This document shows positions 8,748 to 17,340 of a stretch of 64,000 nucleotides of DNA, piece by piece. The notes below the pieces were generated by a model. The model did not search any database. It was not told the DNA's origin and worked only from the letters and a program-made list of their open reading frames with translations. The DNA lies in assembly GCF_002222655.1 (NCBI RefSeq), contig NZ_CP022423.1, positions 1,612,001 through 1,676,000 of the forward strand, given 5' to 3'. The DNA is from Vitreoscilla filiformis. GTDB lineage: Bacteria; Pseudomonadota; Gammaproteobacteria; Burkholderiales; Burkholderiaceae_C. Numbering within the stretch: the stretch's first letter is position 1; every line of letters starts with the position of its first letter. The translations under genes and the position numbers were made by a program.

Positions 8748-8752
8748 CTTCA

Positions 8753-10088
8753 CCCTGCTTTTATGCAGCAGCGGGACGTCTTGTTGACGTCACCAGATCC
8801 GCTTGATCCATCACCGAGAATCCTCAAGGATCCTCGCATTTTGTTGACGCTGCCGTTCTGGTGCGAAACCTCGGCAGACCTTCGTTTCATTGGCATTTTC
8901 CGGCACCCCTGGGCGGTGGCTTGTTCGGTTGCTGCCCGCGATACGGGGCAGTCCCTTGAGGATGGATTGGCCCTGTGGCTGGCGTACAACGAGCGTTTAT
9001 TGCAAGCGCATCGCCGCCAGCCATTTCCGTTGCTGTGTTTCGATCTGCCGCCCGAAGATTTTGTGCAGCAACTGCGCCACGCACTTCAGACCCATTTTGC
9101 GGATTGGATCGAAACGGAAGGGCTCCACTTGGAGAAGCTCGGTACGTTCTACAGCGAGGCGTTGGTTCACCAAGCGGCCTCGCAGTTGGGGGATGCGTCG
9201 ATGCTGTCCGAGCGGGGGCTGGAGCTGCTGGAGCGTGTGAGGTCGCTGTACCAGACGCTGTGTCATTTGGTGCAAGTGGCGCCCCTCACCGTTGAGAGCC
9301 TGCCTGCGGATCCGGCGCGTCAGTTGGCCTTCTGGCTTCCTCAGGCCGACGCCTTGCACAAAGCGGGTCAAGCAGAAGCTGAGTTGGCGTTGTGTCAGCA
9401 AGCGCTGGCGCAGGTGCAGCCACAGGATCGGGCACCGCTGTGGCGCCGGGTGCTGCGTCTGCGGCGGACTCTGGGCAACGCCGAAGCGTTATTGAGTGAC
9501 CTACTGCGGATCAGCCAAGAGTGCCCGCAAGACCCGGACTTGCTGCTCAAAGGCGCGGAGTGGTTGGAGCAGCAAGGTGAGCATTCAGGCGCTCTGCAAA
9601 TTCTGAACATCGCCGTGGAGCGGGCGCCCCAGTGGTTTCTTCTTCGGTTGCGTTTGGGCCAGTATCTGATGAGATCGCAGCAGCCGGAGCAAGCCTGCGC
9701 GCACTTGGAGCATGCCCGCTTGCTCGGCCCCGACAGCAGCGCTGCACACATGGCGTTGATGAACTGTTACGCCAAGCTGGGGCAGCGCACGGCTGCCATC
9801 GATAGCTACCACGCTGCGGCGCAGATCCACAACCCCCCGCACCAAGCCATGATCGAGCACCAATGGGCGGTCATCCTGACGCAATGGGGCGAGCGCGAGA
9901 AGGCATTGGAACACCGCCAGCGTGCCGTGAATTCTCCCCATGTGTTGCCGCACATGGTGGTGGCGTTTGCTCGGGAGTTGTTGGCGTTGGGCCAGCGTGA
10001 GCGGGCGCTGCAAGTGTTGTCTTCGGCCCAGGCGGCGGGGATGGAGTCCCCGCAGTTGAGCCAGTTGTTGAATCGCTGTCAGGCCTGA
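8753..10088 (+). pseudogene. Sulfotransferase-TPR gene, 5' part removed by the prophage
   Basis: The frame runs from the prophage end to 10088; its first ATG is at 8763, giving 441 residues. Early residues carry the second half of a sulfotransferase domain: I-L-K-D-P-R-I, then F-I-G-I-F-R-H-P-W-A-V and an E-D-G-L-A-L-W-L-A-Y-N-E-R segment. The N-terminal PAPS-binding P-loop (GxxRSGTS type) is missing. From about residue 165 the protein is helical TPR-like sequence (A-L-C-Q-Q-A-L-A-Q-V, G-E-H-S-G-A-L-Q-I-L, Q-A-C-A-H-L-E-H-A-R-L-L). The intact gene was probably a sulfotransferase fused to TPRs, split when the phage inserted; a shortened TPR product could still be made. Its stop overlaps the convergent araC-type gene by 10 bases. 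Confidence 0.75.
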
Positions 10089-10933
10089 GGGTCGCGGCGA
10101 TTGAAAAACATTCGGCGTGGAGAGTCGCCCAGTTCTCGCCGCACCATCGCACTGAACGCACTCGGGCTGGCGTAACCCAGCGCACTGGCGATGTGGTTCA
10201 TCGGATGCCCAGCCGCCGCTAAAACCATGGCGCGAGCGATGAGCGCTTGTTGGCGCCAGCGGGCGTAACTCGTGCCCAATTCAGCCCGAAACAGCCGCGC
10301 CAAGGTACGTTCACTGGCGCCGGCGTCGGTGGCCCAAGCGGCCAGGGTGGTGTGACGTGCCGGGTCGTCCAAGATGGCGGCGCAAAGCTGGTGCAAGCGT
10401 TTGTCGCGTGGCATGGGCAGGCCCAGCGGCACGGGGCGAGCGGAACTCAACTCGTCGTGCAAAACGGCCACCAGGTGGCGTTCGCGGGCCAGTTCGAGCG
10501 GGGAGGGGGGCGGTTCGGCATCGCTGCGCACGTCCAGCGCCAGGATGACGGCGCGCAGCAAATCGGTGACCTCCAGCACCCGGCAGTGGTGCCAATCCTG
10601 CCCATCACGAGGCGGGTGGGGTGGGGGTTGATCGAGGTAGAGCGTGTGGTAGTGGCTGTGCTCGACGGCAGTGACGGCATGTTCCACCCCCGGCGGAATC
10701 CAAACCGCCCGGGAGGGCGGCGCCATGAAGGTGCCTTGTGCGGCTTCCACTCGCATCACCCCCACGCTGGAGTAAGCCAATTGCGCCCAAGCGTGGCGGT
10801 GCGGCACGACGCGGGTGTCCGCCGCGTGCGTGGTGTGTTTGCAGCGCACCGGGCGCTGGGCGGTGGGGGCGAACAGGTGGGGCGTGGCGGGTGCCACCTC
10901 CGCCCGGCTCGATCGGCGGCGCAGACTTGGCAT
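10079..10933 (-). CDS. AraC family transcriptional regulator
   Basis: A 284-residue protein. I chose the ATG at 10933 (MPSLRRRSS), because upstream in-frame codons run into the divergent MFS promoter. Residues 20-110 form an AraC-type cupin (H-R-H-A-W-A-Q-L, then M-A-P-P-S-R-A-V-W-I-P-P-G-V-E-H). The C-terminal 100 residues have two helix-turn-helices, T-L-A-A-W-A-T-D-A-G-A-S-E-R-T-L-A-R-L-F followed by I-A-S-A-L-G-Y-A-S-P-S-A-F. This domain order is that of the NimR/YdeC-like AraC group. It is divergent from an MFS transporter 76 bp away, which it probably controls. The ligand is unknown. Confidence 0.85.
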   Translation of the reverse strand: MPSLRRRSSRAEVAPATPHLFAPTAQRPVRCKHTTHAADTRVVPHRHAWAQLAYSSVGVMRVEAAQGTFMAPPSRAVWIPPGVEHAVTAVEHSHYHTLYLDQPPPHPPRDGQDWHHCRVLEVTDLLRAVILALDVRSDAEPPPSPLELARERHLVAVLHDELSSARPVPLGLPMPRDKRLHQLCAAILDDPARHTTLAAWATDAGASERTLARLFRAELGTSYARWRQQALIARAMVLAAAGHPMNHIASALGYASPSAFSAMVRRELGDSPRRMFFNRRDPQA

Positions 10934-10945
10934 GATTTCAACAAA

Positions 10946-10988
10946 ATTTGTCAGATTGACGCCAGTCTGCCGCAGACAAGGATTTGTC
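10946..10988. promoter_or_regulatory. Repeated ATTTGTC elements between araC-type gene and MFS gene
   Basis: ATTTGTC occurs at 10946-10952 and 10982-10988, with an inverted GACAA at 10975-10979 between them, in the 76-bp gap separating the divergent regulator and transporter. AraC proteins usually bind paired direct repeats, so these are candidate operator half-sites. The 36-bp spacing is longer than usual and no -35/-10 pair was clear. Confidence 0.3.
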
Positions 10989-11009
10989 GCTTTGCCTAGC
11001 ATTTTGGGC

Positions 11010-12278
11010 ATGTCACATTCTTCTGCTTCTGCGGTGCCGCACCCCGGTGATGCGCCCGATCCTTCATGGCAACGCGACGTGCGCACCATCGGCCTCATTG
11101 GCTTGGCGCACGGCAGTTCGCACTTCTTTCATCTGCTGCTGCCACCGCTGTTTCCGGCGCTGATTCACGAGTTCGGCTTCAGTTATTCCGAACTCGGCCT
11201 GCTGGTGACGGTGTTTTTCATCATCTCGGGCGTGGGGCAAGCGCTGTCCGGATTCTTGGTGGACAAAGTCGGCGCTCGCCCGGTGCTGTATGTGGCGTTG
11301 CTGTGCTTTGCGGCTGCCGGCTTGGCGGCAGGTACCGCCACGGGGTACGGCGGTTTGTTGCTGGCCTCGGCGCTGGCGGGGTTGGGCAACGCGCCGTTTC
11401 ACCCGGCGGACTTCACCATCTTGAACCAGCGGGTGTCACCGCAGCGTTTGGGGCATGCTTTTTCGGTGCATGGCATCAGCGGGAATTTGGGCTGGGCGTT
11501 GGCGCCGGTGTTCCATCTGGGGTTGATGGCTTGGGGTGGCACCTGGCGGGCCGGGCCGTTGGGTGCTGCTGTGCTGATCGTGGTGGTGCTGGGCATTCTG
11601 GTGTGGCAGCGTGAGGCCCTGGACGATCGCGCTCACCATCGCAGCCAACGCCTCGCCAGCGCCCCGGATGAACACCCGATGGCGTTTCTGAAGCTGCCCT
11701 CGGTGTGGCTGTGTTTTTCGTTTTTCTTCTGGACGACGGCGGCTTTGAGCGCCATTCAAAGTTTTGCCAGCCCGGCGCTGGAGCGCATTTACGGCTTGCC
11801 GGTGGCGGCCACGGCGTTTGTGGTCAGCGGCTACATGCTGTGCGGGGCGCTTGGCATGGTGGCTGGGGGCTTTTTGGCCGCTCGGGCCAAGCGGCTGGAA
11901 AAAATCATCGCCGGGGCGATGGTGCTGGCTGCGGCGCTGTTGCTGTTGGCCGCCAGCGGGGCCGTGCCCGGCATGGCGGCGGCCTGGGCGGTGGCGCTGG
12001 CGGGTTTGGGCACTGGTTTGGCAGGCCCGTCCCGCGATATGCTCATCAAGCAGGCTGCGCCACCTGGTGCGACAGGGCGGGTCTATGGCACCGTCTATTC
12101 CGGCCTCGATACCGGGTTTGCCTTGGCCGCACCCGTGTTCGGTTGGCTGTTGGATCACGGGTTGGCCCAGGGTGTTTTCTTGGGCTCGGCCTTGGCGATG
12201 GCCTTGGGGGTAGCATCGGCTGCCCTGGTCGGGGCGGGGGTGGCGCGTCGTCGCGTGCGGCCTGTGGCACCGGCCTGA
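11010..12278 (+). CDS. MFS transporter, fosmidomycin-resistance (Fsr)-like
   Basis: A 422-residue membrane protein starting at ATG 11010. It has about 12 hydrophobic segments in two halves, separated by a charged loop near residues 195-225 (QREALDDRAHHRSQR). The first half has G-L-A-H-G-S-S-H-F-F-H-L-L-L-P-P-L-F-P near residue 30 and the MFS loop G-F-L-V-D-K-V-G-A-R-P near residue 85. The opening and the N-A-P-F-H-P-A-D-F motif are those of Fsr/YnfM-like exporters. It is divergent from an AraC regulator, a common layout for drug or metabolite exporters. The substrate is not known. The intrinsic terminator at 12334-12368 lies 55 bp beyond its stop. Confidence 0.85.
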   Translation: MSHSSASAVPHPGDAPDPSWQRDVRTIGLIGLAHGSSHFFHLLLPPLFPALIHEFGFSYSELGLLVTVFFIISGVGQALSGFLVDKVGARPVLYVALLCFAAAGLAAGTATGYGGLLLASALAGLGNAPFHPADFTILNQRVSPQRLGHAFSVHGISGNLGWALAPVFHLGLMAWGGTWRAGPLGAAVLIVVVLGILVWQREALDDRAHHRSQRLASAPDEHPMAFLKLPSVWLCFSFFFWTTAALSAIQSFASPALERIYGLPVAATAFVVSGYMLCGALGMVAGGFLAARAKRLEKIIAGAMVLAAALLLLAASGAVPGMAAAWAVALAGLGTGLAGPSRDMLIKQAAPPGATGRVYGTVYSGLDTGFALAAPVFGWLLDHGLAQGVFLGSALAMALGVASAALVGAGVARRRVRPVAPA

Positions 12279-12333
12279 TTCGTTCTCCCTTGGGGAGTTT
12301 GTCGCGCATTTTTGCGACAATCCTCCCCTTTCA

Positions 12334-12368
12334 CGCCGCCTTGCGTGCCCCCGCAGGCGGCGTTTTTT
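12334..12368 (+). terminator. Intrinsic terminator after the MFS gene
   Basis: CGCCGCC (12334-12340) pairs exactly with GGCGGCG (12356-12362), and TGCG/CGCA inside extends the stem imperfectly. TTTTTT follows at 12363-12368. It ends 31 bases before the next gene's start, so it separates the MFS gene from the BMP-protein gene. Confidence 0.8.
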
Positions 12369-12399
12369 CTTTGTCATTGGGGTCATGTCGAGGACAACC

Positions 12400-13476
12400 A
12401 TGCACCAAAACCTCAGACGCGCCACCACGCTGTGGGCCGCTGCTGCCGTCTGTTCGCCGCTGCTGTTCAACAGCGTGTCCGCCACCGCGCAAACGACGGT
12501 GCCCACGGCGCCGCCGCTCAAAATCGGGTTCATTTACGTCAGCCCCGTCGGGCAAGCGGGCTGGACGTTTCAGCACGACCAAGGCCGGCGCGAGTTGGAG
12601 CAAGCGCTGGGGGCCCAAGTCAGCACCACCGTGGTCGAAGCTGTGCCCGAAGGCCCGGATGCCGAACGGGTGATGCGCGACCTGGTCGCCCAAGGCCATC
12701 AGCTCATTTTTGCCACCAGCTTCGGTTATCTGGAGCCAGCGCTGCGGGTGGCGGCGGAGTTTCCGCACGTCAAGTTCATGCATGCGGGGGGCCATCGGGG
12801 GGCGCCCAATCTGGCCACCTACAACGCACGTTATTACGAGGCGCGCTACCTGGCGGGCATGTTGGCGGGCTACACCAGCCAGCGGGGCGTCGCTGGCTAC
12901 GTGGCCGGTTTTGCGGTGCCAGAAGTGGTGCAGGGCCTGAATGCGTTCACACGCGGCATGCGGGCGGTCAACCCCAAGGCCGAGGTCAAAGTCACGTGGC
13001 TGAACGCCTGGTTCGACCCGGCCCGCGAGCGCGACGCCGCCCTGGCCCTGGTGGCGCAAGGTGCCGATGTGCTGGCCAACCACTCCGGCTCACCGGCGGT
13101 GGCCCAGGTGGCGGAAGAAAAGGGCGTCAAACTGGTGGCCTATCAAAGTGACATGCGTGCGTTCGCCCCCAAAGCACAGGTGGGCGCGGTGACACATCAC
13201 TGGGGCAGTTATTACACCCAGGTGGCGCGCTCGGTGCTGAACGGCACTTGGAGCGCCCAACCCGTGTGGGCTGGTATGAAAGCGGGCATGGTGAAACTGT
13301 CCGCTGTGAGCCCCAGCCTGCCGGCGCAGGTGCGCGACGCCTTGGCCCGCAGCGAACGCGACATCGTCGCGGGGCGTTTGCTGCCGTTTGGCACCATGAG
13401 CGATGAGCAGATCGCCCGCATGGACGGGTTGGTGCCAGGCGTCAGCGGCCACATGCCCGCCAACGCCCGTCGCTGA
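12400..13476 (+). CDS. BMP family ABC-transporter substrate-binding protein
   Basis: A 358-residue protein. ATG 12400 is preferred over 12385 because GAGGA lies five bases before it. The N-terminal 35 residues are a signal peptide (basic MHQNLRR, hydrophobic core, AxA near 30). The mature part has the Bmp/Med family signatures: I-G-F-I-Y-V-S-P-V-G-Q-A-G-W-T, the F-A-T-S-F-G-Y strand, and Y-Y-E-A-R-Y-L-A-G-M-L-A-G. Such proteins bind nucleosides or purines in the periplasm for an ABC importer. No ATPase or permease gene adjoins it, so the partner transporter must be elsewhere. It is convergent with the PhoX gene, 14 bp away. Confidence 0.85.
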   Translation: MHQNLRRATTLWAAAAVCSPLLFNSVSATAQTTVPTAPPLKIGFIYVSPVGQAGWTFQHDQGRRELEQALGAQVSTTVVEAVPEGPDAERVMRDLVAQGHQLIFATSFGYLEPALRVAAEFPHVKFMHAGGHRGAPNLATYNARYYEARYLAGMLAGYTSQRGVAGYVAGFAVPEVVQGLNAFTRGMRAVNPKAEVKVTWLNAWFDPARERDAALALVAQGADVLANHSGSPAVAQVAEEKGVKLVAYQSDMRAFAPKAQVGAVTHHWGSYYTQVARSVLNGTWSAQPVWAGMKAGMVKLSAVSPSLPAQVRDALARSERDIVAGRLLPFGTMSDEQIARMDGLVPGVSGHMPANARR

Positions 13477-13490
13477 GGGGTGCCCTCCGC

Positions 13491-15680
13491 TCAGGAGCCG
13501 ATCAGCCCGCCGTTGTCCTTGGTGACCACCACGGTGGCCGAGCGCGGCCGGGCCATTGAGCCGCCGTTGCCGTAGCCCATGCGACCCGGCCAATGGCTGC
13601 TCCACGCTTGCGGGGTGCCGATCGTGTCGCTGCTGATGCTTTCACCCGGGTGCTGGATGTTGACGAACAGGGCGCGGCCATCCGGGGTTTCACAGCAACC
13701 GGTGATTTCGCAGTCCCGCACACCGACCAAGAAGCGACGCATCTGCGCACGTGTCGGCGGCGCACCGACGGGGGTTTGCACGCTCAAGCTGCCGTGATCC
13801 AGCGTGCGCGTGTCGCCGTCGCCCACCTGGCCGGGCAGGGCGGCCAGCATCATGCAGTTGCTGACATCGGTGTAGGCGCCGTCGTCGGTCTGGATCCAGC
13901 CGATGCCGGTGGCTTGGCTGAACCACAACCCGTCCGGGCTGGAGAAATCCCGCTCGGCGGTCAGGCTGGACAAGTTGATGAGCTGCTTGTTCGCCCCCGC
14001 TTCGGCGCCGAAGACGTAGATGTCCCACTCGAACTGGGTGGCATTGGCGCGTTGGTTGCGCTCACGCAGGCGCAAGATGTGGCCGTTGACGTTGCCAGGC
14101 GAACCGGCTTCACCGCCCGCGTAGCTGTCGCTGTAGGAGCGCGGGTTGGCGGCGTCCACGGTCGAGTGCGAGCTGCTGCTCGGCGTGACTTGGCGGTTGC
14201 TGTTGTTGGTGAGGGTGAAATAAGCCTCACCCGTGATCGGATGCACCGCCGACCATTCCGGGCGATCCATTTTGGTGGCGCCCACGGCGTCTGCGGCCAA
14301 GCGGGCGTGGATCAGCACATCGGCTTGGTTGACGAACTTGTAGCCGCTGTAGTTGGCGATGGCGCTGTTGTCGATCGTCAGCGCGATCCAGTCCCCGCTG
14401 CCATCGGCGTTGAAGCGGGCCACATAAAGCGTGCCCCGGCCCAAGTATTTGCGCCCGACGCTCAGCGGGTCGGCTGGGGTGGCGTCGGCTGGGTTCCATA
14501 CGGCCTGGCTGACGAACTTGTAGATGTACTCGTTGCGGGCATCGTCCCCCATGTACACCACCAGCGGCTGGCCGCTCACAGGCAGGCCAAAGGCCGCGCT
14601 CTCGTGGGCGAAGCGTCCCATGGCGGTGTGTTTGACCGGCACGCACTTCGGATCGTAAGGATCGACCTCGACCAAGTAGCCGAAGGTGTTGATTTCGTTG
14701 CGATAGTCGTCCGAACCGTCGTTGGAGGTGCCGGTGCGGCTGATGTCGAAGCGGCGGTACTTGTCTTCAGTGCCGCTGGTTTCCCAGCCATGGCGGCTGG
14801 GGCTGCCCGCGCTGCGGCCATAGCGGTTGAGGGCCACCACGCTTTTGGCAGTGCGGGCGGCGTCATCGGTGCTGGAGCGGGTGAAGTAGCCGGCCCAGTT
14901 TTCTTCGCCGCTGAGCAGCGTGCCCCAGGGGGTTTTGCCGGTGCCGCAGTTGTTGATCGTGCCCCGGCATGCCGTGCCGGTCGGGCTGTGCAGGGTGCGC
15001 ACCCAGAAGCTACCGGCCACCGGGCCGCTGAACGTGGCTGGGGTCAGCGGGGTGATGCGGCGGTTGTACGTCGAGCTTTGCACCGTGGCGAAACGCCCGC
15101 TGGCCTTGCGTTGGATTTCGACGATGGAAATGCCATGGGCCAGCATTTCTTTGTCGCTTTGGCGCTTGGGGCGGGGGTTGGGGGTCGTGCCGTTGACGTG
15201 CAGGAACTGGTCGGTGATGGCCTCGTGGTTCATCGCCAGCAGGGCGCGGGTGCTGTTGCTGTCGTCGCGTGAGCGGCCATCGCTGCTCAGGCCGAAGTAC
15301 TCCATGCCGTCGTGGTGATCCCCGGCGCGGCGATGGAAATCGATGTCCGTGCCATCGTTGGCGTAAGCGGGCACATCGGCGTGCAGCGGGTCGCCCAGCG
15401 CGTAGAGCACTTGCACGCTGTAGCCTTCCGGTACCGTGACACGGTCCAGCAGGTTCTTGGCCACCGGGGTGAACTTCAACGTCGAGACCGGGTAAGGCAC
15501 GCTGCCGGCGCTGGCGGCGGCGGCGCTGGTGGGCAAACCGCCCAGCAGCGCCGCCGAAGCGGCACCCAGCCCGCCCAGCACCACACCTCGGCGCGACAGA
15601 CGAGCATCCAAGACAGTGAGCAGATGGGGGTTCGGGCTGTCGTTGTGGCCGATGTCGTCGGCGTCAAAGGGCTGGCTCAT
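13491..15680 (-). CDS. PhoX-like (DUF839) TAT-exported phosphatase
   Basis: A 729-residue protein from ATG 15680, chosen because GGAG lies seven bases upstream in its own strand; the longer open frame has no such site. A twin-arginine signal, S-R-R-G-V-V-L-G-G-L-G-A-A-S-A, starts near residue 29 after an unusually long leader. The remainder is the PhoX/DUF839 beta-propeller: M-N-H-E-A-I-T-D near residue 155, L-S-G-E-E-N-W-A-G-Y-F near 245, and a C-terminal F-V-N-I-Q-H-P-G-E region. PhoX enzymes are Ca/Fe-dependent periplasmic phosphomonoesterases. No Pho box was recognised upstream. The substrate is inferred from the family. Confidence 0.85.
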   Translation of the reverse strand: MSQPFDADDIGHNDSPNPHLLTVLDARLSRRGVVLGGLGAASAALLGGLPTSAAAASAGSVPYPVSTLKFTPVAKNLLDRVTVPEGYSVQVLYALGDPLHADVPAYANDGTDIDFHRRAGDHHDGMEYFGLSSDGRSRDDSNSTRALLAMNHEAITDQFLHVNGTTPNPRPKRQSDKEMLAHGISIVEIQRKASGRFATVQSSTYNRRITPLTPATFSGPVAGSFWVRTLHSPTGTACRGTINNCGTGKTPWGTLLSGEENWAGYFTRSSTDDAARTAKSVVALNRYGRSAGSPSRHGWETSGTEDKYRRFDISRTGTSNDGSDDYRNEINTFGYLVEVDPYDPKCVPVKHTAMGRFAHESAAFGLPVSGQPLVVYMGDDARNEYIYKFVSQAVWNPADATPADPLSVGRKYLGRGTLYVARFNADGSGDWIALTIDNSAIANYSGYKFVNQADVLIHARLAADAVGATKMDRPEWSAVHPITGEAYFTLTNNSNRQVTPSSSSHSTVDAANPRSYSDSYAGGEAGSPGNVNGHILRLRERNQRANATQFEWDIYVFGAEAGANKQLINLSSLTAERDFSSPDGLWFSQATGIGWIQTDDGAYTDVSNCMMLAALPGQVGDGDTRTLDHGSLSVQTPVGAPPTRAQMRRFLVGVRDCEITGCCETPDGRALFVNIQHPGESISSDTIGTPQAWSSHWPGRMGYGNGGSMARPRSATVVVTKDNGGLIGS

Positions 15681-15813
15681 GCGGACTCCAGAAAGAGAGA
15701 GGACGATGGCGCCATCGTTGCGAACCCAGATGACAGCGCCATGAAGCCTCGTGAACGGCGGGGGCATGGCTGCGTCATCATGGTTTCATCCAATGCCGAC
15801 ATGCTGCGCGCCC

Positions 15814-16401
15814 ATGGATCCCACCATCGTTCTCAGCAAAACCGACACGGCACGCCTGCTGCTGGCGCAGCGCGATGCCGACCTGGCGCGCGCGCTGCGC
15901 TCGTTTCTGATCTTGGTCGATGGCCAGCGCAACTTGGCACAGCTCAAGCCCGTCATGGACGCTTTGGGCGTGACGTTGGATGCCGTGCATCACCTGATCG
16001 CCGAAGGCCTGCTGCACCTGCGCCATGACGTGACCCAGATGGGTCGAAAATCAGCACGGGCCGAGGCCAGTGAGACCGAGGCGGCGGTGACCTTGTCGCC
16101 AGAGCCGGCGACCGCGCCTGTGGCAGAAACCGAAGTGCCGCGTTCCTTGCACGCGGCCAAGTTCTATGGCCTCAACCTCGTCACCTTGATGTTGGGTGGC
16201 CAAGATGAAGAGCCGCGCCGCGCCGTGCGCCAAGTGACCACGCCTCAACAACTGGCCGATTGGCTGGTGATGTGCCACGACTTGATCACCGAGGTGTCGG
16301 GTGCCGAGCGGGCCCAGGTGTTTGCCCGCAAGATGTGGGGGGTGCTGCCCGATGACGTGCGTGAACGCCTCGATCAAGTCTGGCGCAACGACGCCGCTTG
16401 A
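15814..16401 (+). CDS. Conserved hypothetical protein
   Basis: A 195-residue protein from ATG 15814, divergent from the phoX-like gene. Residues 1-70 (VLSKTDTARLLLAQRDADLARALRSFLILVDGQRNLAQLKP...) look like a small winged-helix fold ending in I-A-E-G-L-L. Residues 70-110 are an Ala/Glu/Pro-rich linker. The last 80 residues form a helical domain with A-K-F-Y-G-L-N-L-V-T-L-M-L and L-A-D-W-L-V-M-C-H-D-L-I-T-E-V-S-G. It is cytoplasmic, with no signal peptide. The gene overlaps the 3' end of the convergent dioxygenase gene by 28 bases. I do not recognise its function; a regulatory role is only suggested by the N-terminal fold. Confidence 0.7.
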   Translation: MDPTIVLSKTDTARLLLAQRDADLARALRSFLILVDGQRNLAQLKPVMDALGVTLDAVHHLIAEGLLHLRHDVTQMGRKSARAEASETEAAVTLSPEPATAPVAETEVPRSLHAAKFYGLNLVTLMLGGQDEEPRRAVRQVTTPQQLADWLVMCHDLITEVSGAERAQVFARKMWGVLPDDVRERLDQVWRNDAA

Positions 16402-17213
16402 GCCCCGAAGGCGTACACGTCCATGCCCAGGTGCCCCCAGGTGACACTCGCGTGGGTGCGGACGCCCGGTGCTTGGCGCAGGTCGTCGCCCTCCACACCC
16501 GCCCCAGCCGCGAGGTAAAACGGCAGCAGGTGCTCGTCGGTGGGGTGCATGTGGACGGCATGGGGGGCTTGGCGGCGGTAGTCGAACAGGCGGGGCCACT
16601 CGGACGCCGTGCAGCGATCCTCAAACCATTGGCGGAACGCCGCGCATTCGGGATGTTCGGCTTGATCCACCGCCCCGCGCCCACCCGCCCACAACCGCAG
16701 GTTGTGCGTGATGGCCCCACTGCCCACGATCAGCACCCCTTGGCGTCGCAACGGTGCCAAGGCCTGGCCCAACGCGAACAGCCGTTCGGGGGACCACATG
16801 GGGGGCCAAGCCAGCGGCAACACCGGAATATCGGCGTTCGGGTACATGGCGCGCAGTGGAATCCAGATGCCGTGATCCAAGCCCCCATCGGGCAGCAGGT
16901 GAACCGGCTGCTGGGCGGCTTGCAGTGTGTTGGCCACCTCGGCGGCCAGCGCGGGTGCGCCGGGGGCGTCATAGCGCAGCGCGTAGAGCGCCTGGGGGAA
17001 ACCGCCGAAGTCATGCACCGTGTCATGCTGGGCGGCGCCCAGTAACACCGGTTCACGGGTCAGGGAATGGGCAGACATCACCAGGATGGCCCGGGGGCGA
17101 CCGAACGTGACGTCGATGTGTGCGCCCAGCGTGGCCCAGTAGGCGCCAGCGGCACCGGGTTCGAGCGCTGTCATCGGCGAGCCGTGGGAGATGAAGAGGG
17201 TAGGCAGATGCAT
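16374..17213 (-). CDS. Class III extradiol dioxygenase, 4,5-DOPA dioxygenase (YgiD)-like
   Basis: A 279-residue protein with the LigB/DODA fold. Visible metal-site and active-site elements are L-F-I-S-H-G-S-P (residues 6-13), S-A-H-S, G-L-D-H-G-I-W-I-P-L near 110, G-S-G-A-I-T-H-N-L near 165, and H-P-T-D-E-H-L-L-P-F near 225. The length matches the YgiD group. Members cleave catechol rings such as DOPA using a non-haem metal; many bacterial copies have no known natural substrate. It stands alone, not with the box genes, so a link to aromatic degradation here is unproven. Confidence 0.85.
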   Translation of the reverse strand: MHLPTLFISHGSPMTALEPGAAGAYWATLGAHIDVTFGRPRAILVMSAHSLTREPVLLGAAQHDTVHDFGGFPQALYALRYDAPGAPALAAEVANTLQAAQQPVHLLPDGGLDHGIWIPLRAMYPNADIPVLPLAWPPMWSPERLFALGQALAPLRRQGVLIVGSGAITHNLRLWAGGRGAVDQAEHPECAAFRQWFEDRCTASEWPRLFDYRRQAPHAVHMHPTDEHLLPFYLAAGAGVEGDDLRQAPGVRTHASVTWGHLGMDVYAFGAQAASLRQT

Positions 17214-17340
17214 GGTGAAAGTATTTCAGCACCCCCTGTCCACCCAAAGGTTCGATGGACTTGCATGCAGCGTTCAATGCCGCTGGCGCTTTGGGTGTAC
17301 CGTGCGCGGCCATGTTGACCCCCCAGGGAAACCCGCGATC

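Larger units (their letters stand above)
1..8752 (+). mobile_element. Right-hand part of a Mu-like transposable prophage
   Basis: All genes from the window start to about 8666 run on the plus strand and look like late phage genes: repeat-rich virion proteins, a tail-hub-like protein, a Com zinc-finger protein and an adenine methyltransferase. The end is placed at 8752 because the sequence closes with two 15-bp repeats (8710-8724 and 8733-8747) and a terminal CGGCTTCA. From memory, phage Mu's right end reads GCCGCTTCA and has transposase-binding sites about 22 bp apart; here the repeats are 23 bp apart. Directly after 8752 a host sulfotransferase-TPR frame begins without its N-terminus. The left end, transposase and head genes lie outside the window, so the Mu-like assignment rests on the end sequence and on com lying at the right end. 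Confidence 0.75.

Noticed and set aside
13593..15272. A 559-codon plus-strand frame opposite the PhoX-like gene
   Set aside because: Shadow of the real minus-strand gene, which has a TAT signal and family motifs.
16374..17213. Assigning the extradiol dioxygenase to the box or feruloyl pathway
   Set aside because: It lies over 14 kb from those genes, has no shared operator-like site, and belongs to a family with many stand-alone members.
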